A DNA stretch of 39,635 nt from Parafilimonas sp. (GTDB lineage: Bacteria > Bacteroidota > Bacteroidia > Chitinophagales > Chitinophagaceae), in assembly GCA_025927795.1 (NCBI GenBank), contig JAICKT010000001.1, forward strand, positions 1 through 39,635. Reading direction: 5' to 3'. Both the position numbers and the translations under genes were made by a program. Of this stretch, positions 23,806-31,286 are shown in pieces (positions within the stretch are counted from its first letter, which is position 1; every line of letters starts with the position of its first letter). Below the pieces are notes generated by a model. It saw only the letters and a program-made list of their open reading frames with translations. It ran no database searches and was not told the origin of the DNA.

Positions 23806-24375
23806 ATGGCAAAAAAGATTTTATTTATTGACAGAGACGGAACACTTATTAAAGAACCGTCAAGCGGCAACATAGATACATGGGATAAACTTGAGTTTTA
23901 TCCGCATGTTTTTAAATACACGAATTTAATTGCAACCGAATTTGATTATGAATTAATCATGGTTTCAAACCAGGATGGATTAGGAACAGAATATTTTCCA
24001 ATGGAAGATTTTTTGCCCGTTCACAATTTTGTGCTTAAGGCTTTTGAAAATGAAGATGTACATTTTACTTCTGTTTATATTGACCCATCACTAAAAGAAG
24101 ATAAATCGCCCAACCGCAAGCCTCGTATTGGTTTGGTAAAGCAATACATGAATAATGCGGATTATGATTTGGAAAATTCTTATGTAATTGGCGACAGGAT
24201 TACAGATGTGCAGTTTGCAAAAAATCTTGGTTGCAAAGCCTTGTGGCTAAATACACATCCCGGTCTCGGCATGAAAGAAATAACGGATACCGAAGAGGTA
24301 TTACGCGCCACAAGTCTTGCTTTGGAAACAACCAATTGGCAGAGCATCTATCAGTTTCTGCGCAAAAATTCGTGA
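23806..24375 (+). CDS. Stand-alone histidinol-phosphatase (HisB N-terminal domain, HAD family)
   Basis: A 189-residue HAD-family phosphatase starting MAKKILFIDRDGTLIKE, with the nucleophile and acid Asp in FIDRDGTL, VSNQDGLGTEYFP as motif II, and NSYVIGDRITDVQFAKNLGC as motif III/IV. These match the N-terminal half of bifunctional HisB, which removes phosphate from histidinol phosphate. The protein ends with YQFLRKNS, where bifunctional HisB would continue into the imidazoleglycerol-phosphate dehydratase domain, and no such domain follows. The zinc-binding Cys/His loop of enterobacterial HisB is replaced by SLKEDKSPNRKP. An upstream ATG at 23767 is in frame, but the family begins at MAKK. No his genes are adjacent. 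Confidence 0.85.
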   Translation: MAKKILFIDRDGTLIKEPSSGNIDTWDKLEFYPHVFKYTNLIATEFDYELIMVSNQDGLGTEYFPMEDFLPVHNFVLKAFENEDVHFTSVYIDPSLKEDKSPNRKPRIGLVKQYMNNADYDLENSYVIGDRITDVQFAKNLGCKALWLNTHPGLGMKEITDTEEVLRATSLALETTNWQSIYQFLRKNS

Positions 24376-24390
24376 AGTCTACTGCTTCAC
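24372..24390. terminator. Small hairpin spanning two convergent stop codons
   Basis: GTGAAG and CTTCAC pair over 6 bp around a 7-base loop. The stem and loop include the stop codons of both the histidinol-phosphatase gene and the delta-60 gene. On the minus strand it is followed by GAATTTTT, so it may be a weak terminator for the delta-60 gene. Confidence 0.4.
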
Positions 24391-26148
24391 AAACTTTATC
24401 GTTGAGATTGTATTACCTGCAATAATTTCAAGATAATAAAAACCTCTGCTTATATTTTTAATATTCCAAGCGTAGTCTGAAATATTATGTACGTTAGTTT
24501 CTGCAACAGCGTTTCCTCTTACATCATGTATAATCAAATGATAATTAGCTGAAGTATTGAATCCTTTAACATGAAGCACATCTTTCACAGGATTTGGATA
24601 AACCACAAATATATTTCCATCACTAAACACAACACTTGCAATTTGCGAATAAGAGAACTTTCCATCTTTATCAACCTGCTTTAAACGATAGAAATTAGTG
24701 CCTTGCAATGGTTGCACATCAGTAAATGAATAGGCGTGTTTATTATTTGAATATATTTTATTAAGCTCAGTAAAATTATAACCTGAAGAACGTTCAACGC
24801 TGAAATAATTATTATTTATTTCATTTGCCGTTTGCCAGTTGAGTAAAACGCTCTGTTGTTGTTTACTCGCTGAAAAATTAAAATAGGTAACAGGCAATGT
24901 AGCATTGCTTTGATAACGAACAACTACAAACGAATCAGTATAATATAGAACAGTAGTATCTAATTTAACTACCTGGTAACCGCCGATAATTATTTTACCA
25001 TCCGGCTGCAAAGCTGCAGACTTGCACGAAACGGAATCACCAAACTGCGTTGTGATGATGCTGCCGTTATTACCAAACGTATTATCAATTACACCATTGC
25101 AGTTAAATCTTGCCAACGTAGGTTTATGAAAATGATAAACATCTGTATAATCACCTGCAACAATTATTTTTCCATCTTGTTGCAGCAGCACTTTTTTCGG
25201 GTCTGCAGAGGCTGCATCAAATTGCAAACTGGCAATTGCATTATTGCCAAAACTGTTATCAAGGCTTCCGTCTGAATTATATCTTACAATCGCCGTTTTA
25301 AAATATGTGTTGTATTGAGGCGTATAATCGTAACGTCCGGCAGCAATAATTTTTCCATCATTTTGCAATGTGATGCTGTTTATACATTCGTTCTTATCTG
25401 TTAAATCAGTAAGCACAATACCGCCATTACCAAACTGATTATCTAAGCTGCCATCGTTTAAATATCGCGCAAGTAAAAAATTATTTGCCCCAATGCCTTG
25501 TCCGCCAACTAAAATTTTTCCGTCAATTTGTATTGCAACATCAAGGGCAATATATGCCGATGAAAGAACTGTATAACCTTTTTGCGCAAAAGATAAATCG
25601 AACTGCCCATTAGAAAGAAATCTCGCCACTAAAGCATTCATGCCATTTACATTGCCGGCTAAAACTATTTTGCCATCATTTTGCAGTTTAAGTGAATAAC
25701 AATAAGAATAACGGATGCCATCGAACTGCGGTTGCAAAAGACCATTATTTCCAAAAGAAGAATCAAGCGTTCCGTTAGGTAAATATTTTGCAAGCATAAC
25801 ATTCCCTAAAAAACCGCCCGCTAAAATTTTACCATCAGGTAAAACAACAATGCTTTGAATGCTTCCACCATAAAATGTAATTACTTTTCCGTTTGTTCCA
25901 AACGAAGAATCTACAGTGCCATTTGCATTAAAGCGAACGATGCAGTATCCTGAATTATTTACGTTTTCGCCTCCACGTCCGCCAATTAAAATTTTACCAT
26001 CGGCTTGAATAGCCATGGCTGAGCAAACGCCGCCTCCCGTTCGTATTGCAGCCTTGCCATTGCAATAAAAATTATAGTCTAATGCAGGACTTTGAGAAAA
26101 ACAGGTACTGACTATAGCAAGTACTATTAAAGTAAATGCTGGTTTCAT
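24379..26148 (-). CDS. Delta-60 repeat protein with T9SS type A sorting domain
   Basis: A 589-residue exported protein. After a signal peptide (residues 1-18, ending TCFS) it carries at least six delta-60 repeats of about 55 residues, each with a QPDGKILIGG-like core followed by a RYLPNGTLDSSFGNNG-like segment. Such repeats probably form a beta-propeller-like surface domain. A fibronectin-like region (LNWQTANEINNNYFSVERSS) and a C-terminal type A sorting tail (VVYPNPVKDVLHVKG ... GFYYLEIIAGNTISTIKFVK) follow. The tail marks it as a type IX secretion cargo, likely attached to the cell surface or released. Function is unknown. It is convergent with the histidinol-phosphatase gene, with only 3 bases between the stops. 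Confidence 0.9.
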   Translation of the reverse strand: MKPAFTLIVLAIVSTCFSQSPALDYNFYCNGKAAIRTGGGVCSAMAIQADGKILIGGRGGENVNNSGYCIVRFNANGTVDSSFGTNGKVITFYGGSIQSIVVLPDGKILAGGFLGNVMLAKYLPNGTLDSSFGNNGLLQPQFDGIRYSYCYSLKLQNDGKIVLAGNVNGMNALVARFLSNGQFDLSFAQKGYTVLSSAYIALDVAIQIDGKILVGGQGIGANNFLLARYLNDGSLDNQFGNGGIVLTDLTDKNECINSITLQNDGKIIAAGRYDYTPQYNTYFKTAIVRYNSDGSLDNSFGNNAIASLQFDAASADPKKVLLQQDGKIIVAGDYTDVYHFHKPTLARFNCNGVIDNTFGNNGSIITTQFGDSVSCKSAALQPDGKIIIGGYQVVKLDTTVLYYTDSFVVVRYQSNATLPVTYFNFSASKQQQSVLLNWQTANEINNNYFSVERSSGYNFTELNKIYSNNKHAYSFTDVQPLQGTNFYRLKQVDKDGKFSYSQIASVVFSDGNIFVVYPNPVKDVLHVKGFNTSANYHLIIHDVRGNAVAETNVHNISDYAWNIKNISRGFYYLEIIAGNTISTIKFVKQ

Positions 26149-26377
26149 ATATTGGATTTAAATTATTGCTGCTTTTAATATTACCGCAGCTTAAAATTGC
26201 TATAGAACGCTCAACAATTTTATTTCGATATGAACTTATAAAATATATGTGGAGATAGCTGCATTAAGAATTTTTGGGATACTAAAATAAACAATAGCGT
26301 ATGCATACGATAATATAGCAACAATAATTTTTATGGAAATTATTTATTTCTGCATCCATTAAATTAAGCTTTGCACT

Positions 26378-26944
26378 GTGAACGATAAAGAGTTTCAACA
26401 TTTAACCGACCAGCAATTACTGCAGGCATTTTATGAAACCGGCAATAAAAGATTGCTGGGTATTTTGCTGCAGCGTTATACTTTATTGCTGTTAGGTGTT
26501 TGCATGAAATATTTAAAAAATGAAGAAGCGGCAAAAGATGCGGTGCAGCAAATTTTTTTAAAAGTGATTGGTGAGTTAAAGCGATATAAAGTACAATTTT
26601 TTAAAAGCTGGTTGTATATGATTGCAAAAAATCATTGCCTTATGCAACTGCGCAATAAAAATCATAATCATCATGCAGATGTTGAAGAAAATTTAAGCCC
26701 GGAAGAAGAAACGCCTTTGCAAAAACACATAGAAAAAGAAAAGTTGTTGTCGTTGTTAGAAGTTTCATTAGAGCAATTAAACGATGAGCAAAGAAGATGT
26801 ATAACTTTATTTTATCTTGAAAAAGAATCTTATCAGCAAATAAGCGAACAAACAGGCTTTAGTTTAGCGCAGATAAAAAGTTTTATTCAAAATGGCAAAC
26901 GCAATTTAAAATTACTGGTAGAAAAAAAACTGAAGCAGCAATAA
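26378..26944 (+). CDS. ECF-type RNA polymerase sigma factor
   Basis: A 188-residue sigma-70-family protein with only regions 2 and 4, typical of ECF sigmas. Region 2 spans about residues 25-90 (LKNEEAAKDAVQQIFLKVIG, FKSWLYMIAKNHCLMQLRN). Region 4 spans about 125-180 (LEQLNDEQRRCITLFYLEKE, SYQQISEQTGFSLAQIKSFI). GTG 26378 is the start, and no better ATG exists before region 2. Its stop overlaps the ATG of the next gene by one base (TAATG), as expected for a sigma/anti-sigma pair. It is the first gene of the long plus-strand accessory region, which it may regulate. Confidence 0.92.
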   Translation: MNDKEFQHLTDQQLLQAFYETGNKRLLGILLQRYTLLLLGVCMKYLKNEEAAKDAVQQIFLKVIGELKRYKVQFFKSWLYMIAKNHCLMQLRNKNHNHHADVEENLSPEEETPLQKHIEKEKLLSLLEVSLEQLNDEQRRCITLFYLEKESYQQISEQTGFSLAQIKSFIQNGKRNLKLLVEKKLKQQ

Positions 26945-27294
26945 TGGAAGAATTATTAAACATATGGAATGCAGATGATGAACTGAATGAAGATGAACTG
27001 ATGAATTATGTAAACAATAAATCTTCAGAAGGAGAGAAGCATGAAGTAGAAAAAAAAATGGCTGATTCATCTTTTGTGAATGATGCAGTGGAAGGTTTGC
27101 AGAATTTTTCTTCCACAGAAAAAGTGAATGCTTACGTGCAACAGGCAAACCAGGAGCTGCATAAATATTTGCATGAAAAAAAATTAGCAAGAAAGAAAAA
27201 TATCACCGGCTTATCATGGCAAATTATTGCCGTTATTACTATTATACTGCTTTGCATTTTAGGTTATGTTATTATTGAAATGATGAAGAAATAG
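26944..27294 (+). CDS. Putative membrane anti-sigma factor
   Basis: A 116-residue protein with an acidic N-terminal part (about residues 1-75, including DELNEDELMNYVNNKSSEGE), a basic linker (LHEKKLARKKN) and one C-proximal transmembrane helix (about 90-112, WQIIAVITIILLCILGYVII). The layout and one-base overlap with the ECF sigma gene point to an anti-sigma factor that holds the sigma at the inner membrane. The usual zinc HxxxCxxC motif of ZAS proteins is absent, so it is either a non-zinc type or another small regulator. It has almost no periplasmic domain (MMKK end), so the signal is probably sensed in the membrane or cytoplasm. Confidence 0.7.
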   Translation: MEELLNIWNADDELNEDELMNYVNNKSSEGEKHEVEKKMADSSFVNDAVEGLQNFSSTEKVNAYVQQANQELHKYLHEKKLARKKNITGLSWQIIAVITIILLCILGYVIIEMMKK

Positions 27295-27311
27295 AATTAT
27301 ATAATTGTGTT

Positions 27312-27329
27312 AAGTTTATCAAGTTTATC
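27312..27329. repeat. Perfect 9-bp tandem direct repeat
   Basis: AAGTTTATC occurs twice without a gap (27312-27320 and 27321-27329), shortly after the anti-sigma gene in the 238-bp gap before the TPP-enzyme gene. It could be a protein-binding site or chance. Confidence 0.3.
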
Positions 27330-27451
27330 TTTTCATTTCTCAACACGTCTTATTTATTACTTCTTGCATCTGTTGAACTACTTGCACAAATAAAGTAAAT
27401 CATTTCACGGTTGAACTTTCTTTAAAACTGCTCTCTCCCTATAAATTCCGG

Positions 27452-27467
27452 TGGCAAGGCTTTTGTA
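27452..27467 (+). promoter_or_regulatory. Candidate sigma-54 (RpoN) promoter of the TPP-enzyme gene
   Basis: TGGCAAGGCTTTTGTA fits the -24/-12 pattern TGGCAc-N5-TTGca with GG and GT separated by 10 bases (the consensus has GG-N10-GC). It is followed by TATACATG and lies 66 bp upstream of ATG 27533. One base departs from the -12 consensus, so this is a candidate only. No sigma-54 activator gene is in the window. Confidence 0.35.
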
Positions 27468-27532
27468 CTTATACATGAAACAGGTCGAAAATCTCCTGCT
27501 TACATTTTAATTGTCCCTATCAAATTTTTTTT

Positions 27533-29344
27533 ATGAGTAAAACTGTTGGTGATTATTTGATTCAACGCTTGCATGCATGGAATATTTCAAGAATTTTCGG
27601 TTTTCCCGGCGATGGTATTAACGGGTTAATGGGTGCATTAAATCGTTCTGATAATTTAATAGATTTTGTGCAGGTGCGGCACGAAGAAAACGCAGCGTTC
27701 ATGGCTTGTGCACATGCAAAGTTTACCGGCGAAGTTGGAATTTGTATGGCAACTTCTGGTCCTGGTGCCATACATTTATTAAATGGTTTGTATGATGCAA
27801 AATTGGATCATCAACCGGTTGTTGCTATCGTTGGTCAATCAGCTACAACTGCTATGGGCGGCGACTTTCAGCAGGAAGTGGATTTAAATTCTTTGTATAA
27901 AGATGTGGCGCATGAATATGTGCATACATTAATGGACCCATCTCAAACACGCACACTTGTTGACCGTGCAATCCGTATTGCAAAAATTGAACGCACGGTA
28001 ACATGCATTATTATTCCAAACAATTTGCAGGATGAAAAATATGAAGAGCCTGCACGCATGCATAATTCAATTCACACCAGTTTACATTTTTCTTACCCGC
28101 AAATTATACCTGCGCAAAGCGATTTAAAAAAAGCAGCCAACATTTTAAACGAAGGAAAAAAAGTTGCAATGCTTATTGGTGCAGGCGCTTACAACGCAGC
28201 CGATGAAGTAATGCAGGTTGCAGAATTGTTAGGTGCAGGTGTTGCAAAAGCTTTGTTGGGTAAAGATGTGTTGCCAGATGATTTGCCTTACGTTACCGGC
28301 GCCATTGGTTTGCTCGGTACAAAACCAAGTTGGGATTTGATGATGGATTGTGATACATTATTTATGGTTGGTTCAAGTTTCCCTTATTCAGAATTCTTGC
28401 CGAAAGAGGGACAGGCAAGGGGAATTCAAATTGATATTAATGGAAAGATGCTCGGTATTCGTTATCCAATGGAATTGAATTTACAAGGTGATAGCCGCGA
28501 AACATTAAGCGCATTAATTCCATTATTAAAAAGAAAAGAAGATAGAAGCTGGCGTGAAGAAATTGAAAAGAATATAAAAGAATGGTGGAAGGTGATTGAA
28601 GCAAGAGCAATGAACAGCGCGAACCCGATTAACCCGCAAAGAATTTTTTGGGAGCTATCATCACGACTTCCTGATAATTGTATTTTATCTTCTGATTCCG
28701 GAACATCGGCTGATTGGTTTGCACGTGATTTAAAAATTCGCAAAGGAATGCGGGCATCACTTTCAGGAAATTTGGCAACGATGTGCCCGGGCGTGCCTTA
28801 TGCAACCGCTGCAAAATTTGCTTATCCAGACAGGGTTTCCATTGCATTGGTTGGTGATGGTGCGATGCAAATGTTAGGCAATAATGGTTTAATTACTATT
28901 TCAAAATACTGGAAAAAATGGAGCAATCCGCGAATGATGATTGTTGTATTAAACAACCGCGATTTAAACCAGGTTACATGGGAACAGCGCGTAATGGAAG
29001 GCGACCCGAAATTTGAAGTTTCGCAGGACGTGCCTGATTTTCCTTATGCGGAATATGCAAAAATGCTCGGGCTTGATGGAATTAAAGTTGACAAGGAAGA
29101 AAATATTATTGATGCTATTGAAACAGCATTGGCTTGCAATAAACCTGTTGTGTTAGAAGCATACACAGACCCATCTGTGCCGCCATTGCCGCCGCATATT
29201 TCGTTTAAACAAGCGAAAGCATTTATGAGTTCAATGGTGAAGGGGGATGAAAATACATGGGATATGATAAAGCAATCGTGGAAAGATGTGATAGAAAATT
29301 TTATTCCACATAAGACGAAAGAAACAAGTGAAGCAGTTAGTTAA
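27533..29344 (+). CDS. Thiamine-pyrophosphate enzyme, pyruvate oxidase/PoxB-like
   Basis: A 603-residue protein with the three-domain fold of acetolactate synthase / pyruvate oxidase enzymes. The N-terminal TPP-binding domain has FGFPGDGINGLMGAL and the catalytic Glu51 in VRHEENAAF, with SGPGAIHLLNGLYDAKLDHQ following. The central domain (about 195-330) starts LKKAANILNEGKKVAMLIGA. The C-terminal domain carries the diphosphate motif VGDGAMQMLGNNGL and VVLNNRDLNQVTWEQR. The likely reaction is oxidative decarboxylation of pyruvate to acetate with a membrane quinone or oxygen, by analogy with PoxB, though the quinone-binding C-terminal peptide of PoxB is not obvious. It is preceded by a candidate sigma-54 promoter and followed by a palindromic repeat element. 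Confidence 0.88.
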   Translation: MSKTVGDYLIQRLHAWNISRIFGFPGDGINGLMGALNRSDNLIDFVQVRHEENAAFMACAHAKFTGEVGICMATSGPGAIHLLNGLYDAKLDHQPVVAIVGQSATTAMGGDFQQEVDLNSLYKDVAHEYVHTLMDPSQTRTLVDRAIRIAKIERTVTCIIIPNNLQDEKYEEPARMHNSIHTSLHFSYPQIIPAQSDLKKAANILNEGKKVAMLIGAGAYNAADEVMQVAELLGAGVAKALLGKDVLPDDLPYVTGAIGLLGTKPSWDLMMDCDTLFMVGSSFPYSEFLPKEGQARGIQIDINGKMLGIRYPMELNLQGDSRETLSALIPLLKRKEDRSWREEIEKNIKEWWKVIEARAMNSANPINPQRIFWELSSRLPDNCILSSDSGTSADWFARDLKIRKGMRASLSGNLATMCPGVPYATAAKFAYPDRVSIALVGDGAMQMLGNNGLITISKYWKKWSNPRMMIVVLNNRDLNQVTWEQRVMEGDPKFEVSQDVPDFPYAEYAKMLGLDGIKVDKEENIIDAIETALACNKPVVLEAYTDPSVPPLPPHISFKQAKAFMSSMVKGDENTWDMIKQSWKDVIENFIPHKTKETSEAVS

Positions 29345-29392
29345 TTGTAGAATTATTTTTAATACTGCTTGTTTAAAATAATGTTTTACGAC

Positions 29393-29471
29393 CGTCATGT
29401 CGAGGAACGCGACATCTCATAAATTTTAAGTTGTTTATAATACGAGAGATTTCTCCTTCGTCGAAATGACG
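29393..29471 (+). repeat. 79-nt palindromic repeat element, copy 1
   Basis: Two 26-base arms (29393-29418 and 29446-29471) pair at 22 of 26 positions around a 27-base middle. The left arm starts CGTCATGTCGAGGAACG and the right arm ends CTTCGTCGAAATGACG. An inverted copy of identical length lies at 36042-36120. It fills the gap between the TPP-enzyme gene and the enolase-family gene. It has no poly-T run, so it is not a simple terminator. Confidence 0.85.
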
Positions 29472-29497
29472 ACTTAGACAGAAGAGTAATAAATAAA

Positions 29498-30601
29498 TTG
29501 AAATCATCAAACAGCATATTAATTAAAGGCTTAAAAGTTGGCGCCTATAGAATTCCAACAGCAACACCCGAAGCAGACGGCACGATTGAATGGAGCAGCA
29601 CAACACTCGTTTTGGTTGAAATAAATGCTGCTGACAAAACAGGCATTGGCTATACTTATGCAAACGAAGCATCTGCAATTGTGATTGATAAAGTTTTAAA
29701 AAAAATTGTTGTTGATGCAAATGCATTAGATATTTCTTCATTAAATGCAAAGATGATTTCAGCAATACGTAACGATGGACAAGTTGGAATTGCAATGATG
29801 GCTGTATCTGCTGTTGATAACGCGTTATGGGATTTAAAAGCAAAATTATTTGATGTGCCGCTTTGCAATTTATTGGGCAAAGCAAAAGAAAGCATGTTGA
29901 TTTATGGAAGTGGCGGCTTCACTTCATACAATAAAAAACAATTGCAACAACAATTAAGTGGTTGGGTTGATGAAGGAATACAATATGTAAAAATGAAAAT
30001 TGGAACGCACCCTGAAAAAGATGTTGAGCGTGTTAAAGAAGCAAGAGATGCAATTGGAAAAAATGCAAAATTATTTGTTGATGCAAATGGAGCTTACACC
30101 ATAAAGCAAGCAATTGAAAAATCTTTTCAATTTAAAGAGTATAATATCAGTTGGTTTGAAGAGCCGGTTACTTCAGATAATTTAGAAGGTTTACAATTTA
30201 TTCGCGAGCATGTACAACCTGAAGTAAATATTGCTGCAGGTGAATATGGATATAATCTTCCTTATTTCTATCACATGCTTAAGGCAAGTGCTGTTGATGT
30301 TTTGCAAGCTGATGCAACGCGTTGTGGCGGCATTACAAATTTTTTAAAAGCAGGAAGTTTGGCAGAAGCGCAGCAGATTGCTTTCTCTTCACATTGTGCG
30401 CCGGCTTTGCATTTGCATGCAGCCATCAGTGCAAATAATTTTTATATCGCCGAATATTTTTATGACCATGTGCGAATAGAAAATATGTTGTTTGATGGTG
30501 TAATGCAACCGGAAAATGGTGGCATTTATCCTGATGTTTCAAGAGCGGGCATGGGGATTGAATTTAAATATCAGGATGCGGAAAAATATAAAATAGCATA
30601 A
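29498..30601 (+). CDS. Enolase-superfamily (mandelate racemase type) enzyme
   Basis: A 367-residue enzyme of the mandelate racemase / acid-sugar dehydratase branch. The active-site residues sit in order: Lys165 and Lys167 in YVKMKIG, metal ligands Asp195 (VDANG), Glu221 (WFEEPV) and Glu249 (AAGEYGY), and an Asp272/His299 pair (LQADATRCGG, FSSHCAPALH). These match the catalytic layout I recall for mandelate racemase almost number for number. Members abstract an alpha-proton from a sugar acid or hydroxy acid and either epimerise or dehydrate it; the exact substrate is not evident. The start is TTG 29498, 27 bases after the palindromic repeat. The neighbouring oxidoreductases suggest hydroxy-acid or sugar-acid metabolism. 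Confidence 0.88.
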   Translation: MKSSNSILIKGLKVGAYRIPTATPEADGTIEWSSTTLVLVEINAADKTGIGYTYANEASAIVIDKVLKKIVVDANALDISSLNAKMISAIRNDGQVGIAMMAVSAVDNALWDLKAKLFDVPLCNLLGKAKESMLIYGSGGFTSYNKKQLQQQLSGWVDEGIQYVKMKIGTHPEKDVERVKEARDAIGKNAKLFVDANGAYTIKQAIEKSFQFKEYNISWFEEPVTSDNLEGLQFIREHVQPEVNIAAGEYGYNLPYFYHMLKASAVDVLQADATRCGGITNFLKAGSLAEAQQIAFSSHCAPALHLHAAISANNFYIAEYFYDHVRIENMLFDGVMQPENGGIYPDVSRAGMGIEFKYQDAEKYKIA

Positions 30602-30645
30602 GCTCTTTGACATGACAGGAACAAGGATTATCAGTAAATTTGTTT

Positions 30646-30861
30646 ATGGTTTTATCTGAATACATAACTATTGACAAAGAAACTGCCGGTGGAGTTCCTG
30701 TTTTTAAAGGTACAAGAGTCGCAATAAAAACATTGTTTGATTATCTTGAAGAAAGTTCACTTGACGAATTTTTAAATGGGTTCCCATCTGTATCAAGAGA
30801 GCAGGCAGAAGCGGTTATTGAATTAGCAGCTGCTAAACTTTTACCAGAATCTGCCGCATGA
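30646..30861 (+). CDS. DUF433 antitoxin-like protein
   Basis: A 71-residue protein of the DUF433 family: YITIDKETAGGVPVFKGTRV, then AIKTLFDYLEESSLDEFLNG, then a helix-turn-helix-like FPSVSREQAEAVIELAA. DUF433 proteins are small DNA-binding antitoxins commonly paired with DUF5615 PIN-like toxins. I use ATG 30646 rather than the in-frame TTG six bases upstream. Its stop overlaps the toxin start (ATGA), the usual toxin-antitoxin arrangement. Confidence 0.87.
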   Translation: MVLSEYITIDKETAGGVPVFKGTRVAIKTLFDYLEESSLDEFLNGFPSVSREQAEAVIELAAAKLLPESAA

Positions 30862-31184
30862 AAATTCTGCTTGATGAAAATATTGATGTTCGCTTCAAAA
30901 AACTTTTCAAAGATTCTCCACATGAAGTTTATACGGTTCGTGATATGCAATGGAACGGGATTAAAAATGGTGAGTTGCTTAAACTTTTAGAGAAAAATAA
31001 TTTCGATTGTTGGATTGTTGTTGACAAAAATATTCTGTATCAGCAAAATATTTCTAATCTTTCTTGCCTGATAATTGTTCTTGATGTTTTCAGAAATACA
31101 TTGGAACACATAAGTAAACTTTATCCCTCTGCTCTCATTGCTTTAGAAAATACTTCGGAAAAGATTATTGTTATTTCTGAATAA
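30858..31184 (+). CDS. DUF5615 PIN-like toxin
   Basis: A 108-residue protein of the DUF5615 (Mut7-C-like PIN) family: it begins MKILLDENIDVRFKKLF with the acidic Asp6/Glu7 active-site start, followed by HEVYTVRDMQWNGIKNGELL and the internal acidic site WIVVDKNILYQQN. PIN-type toxins are magnesium-dependent RNases that cleave RNA to arrest growth; the activity of DUF5615 members is less well documented. The gene overlaps the DUF433 antitoxin by 4 bases. The pair sits between two metabolic genes, which suggests it stabilises or was inserted into this region. Confidence 0.85.
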   Translation: MKILLDENIDVRFKKLFKDSPHEVYTVRDMQWNGIKNGELLKLLEKNNFDCWIVVDKNILYQQNISNLSCLIIVLDVFRNTLEHISKLYPSALIALENTSEKIIVISE

Positions 31185-31235
31185 CATTTTTGCCTTTAAA
31201 TATTAATTCAATCTGCTCTTGCACTTTAAAGCATA

Positions 31236-31255
31236 GTTATTGCATTTGTAATAAC
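31236..31255. promoter_or_regulatory. AT-rich inverted repeat before the FAD/Fe-S gene
   Basis: GTTATTG and TAATAAC form a 7-bp inverted repeat (one G-T if folded) around CATTTG in the 102-bp gap before ATG 31287. It could be an operator or an mRNA hairpin. There is no clear promoter motif near it. Confidence 0.25.
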
Positions 31256-31286
31256 ATTAACCTATTTAAAATAAATTCTTTTAACA

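Noticed and set aside
29523..29895. Two long minus-strand frames opposite the enolase-type gene
   Set aside because: They are antisense shadows of a well-supported gene with intact active-site residues and show leucine/glutamine-rich composition typical of antisense frames.
30635..30642. TAAATTTG as a promoter of the DUF433/DUF5615 pair
   Set aside because: It is a perfect -7 match, but it ends only 4 bases before ATG 30646 and has no -33 element at a sensible distance, so I could not support it as a feature.
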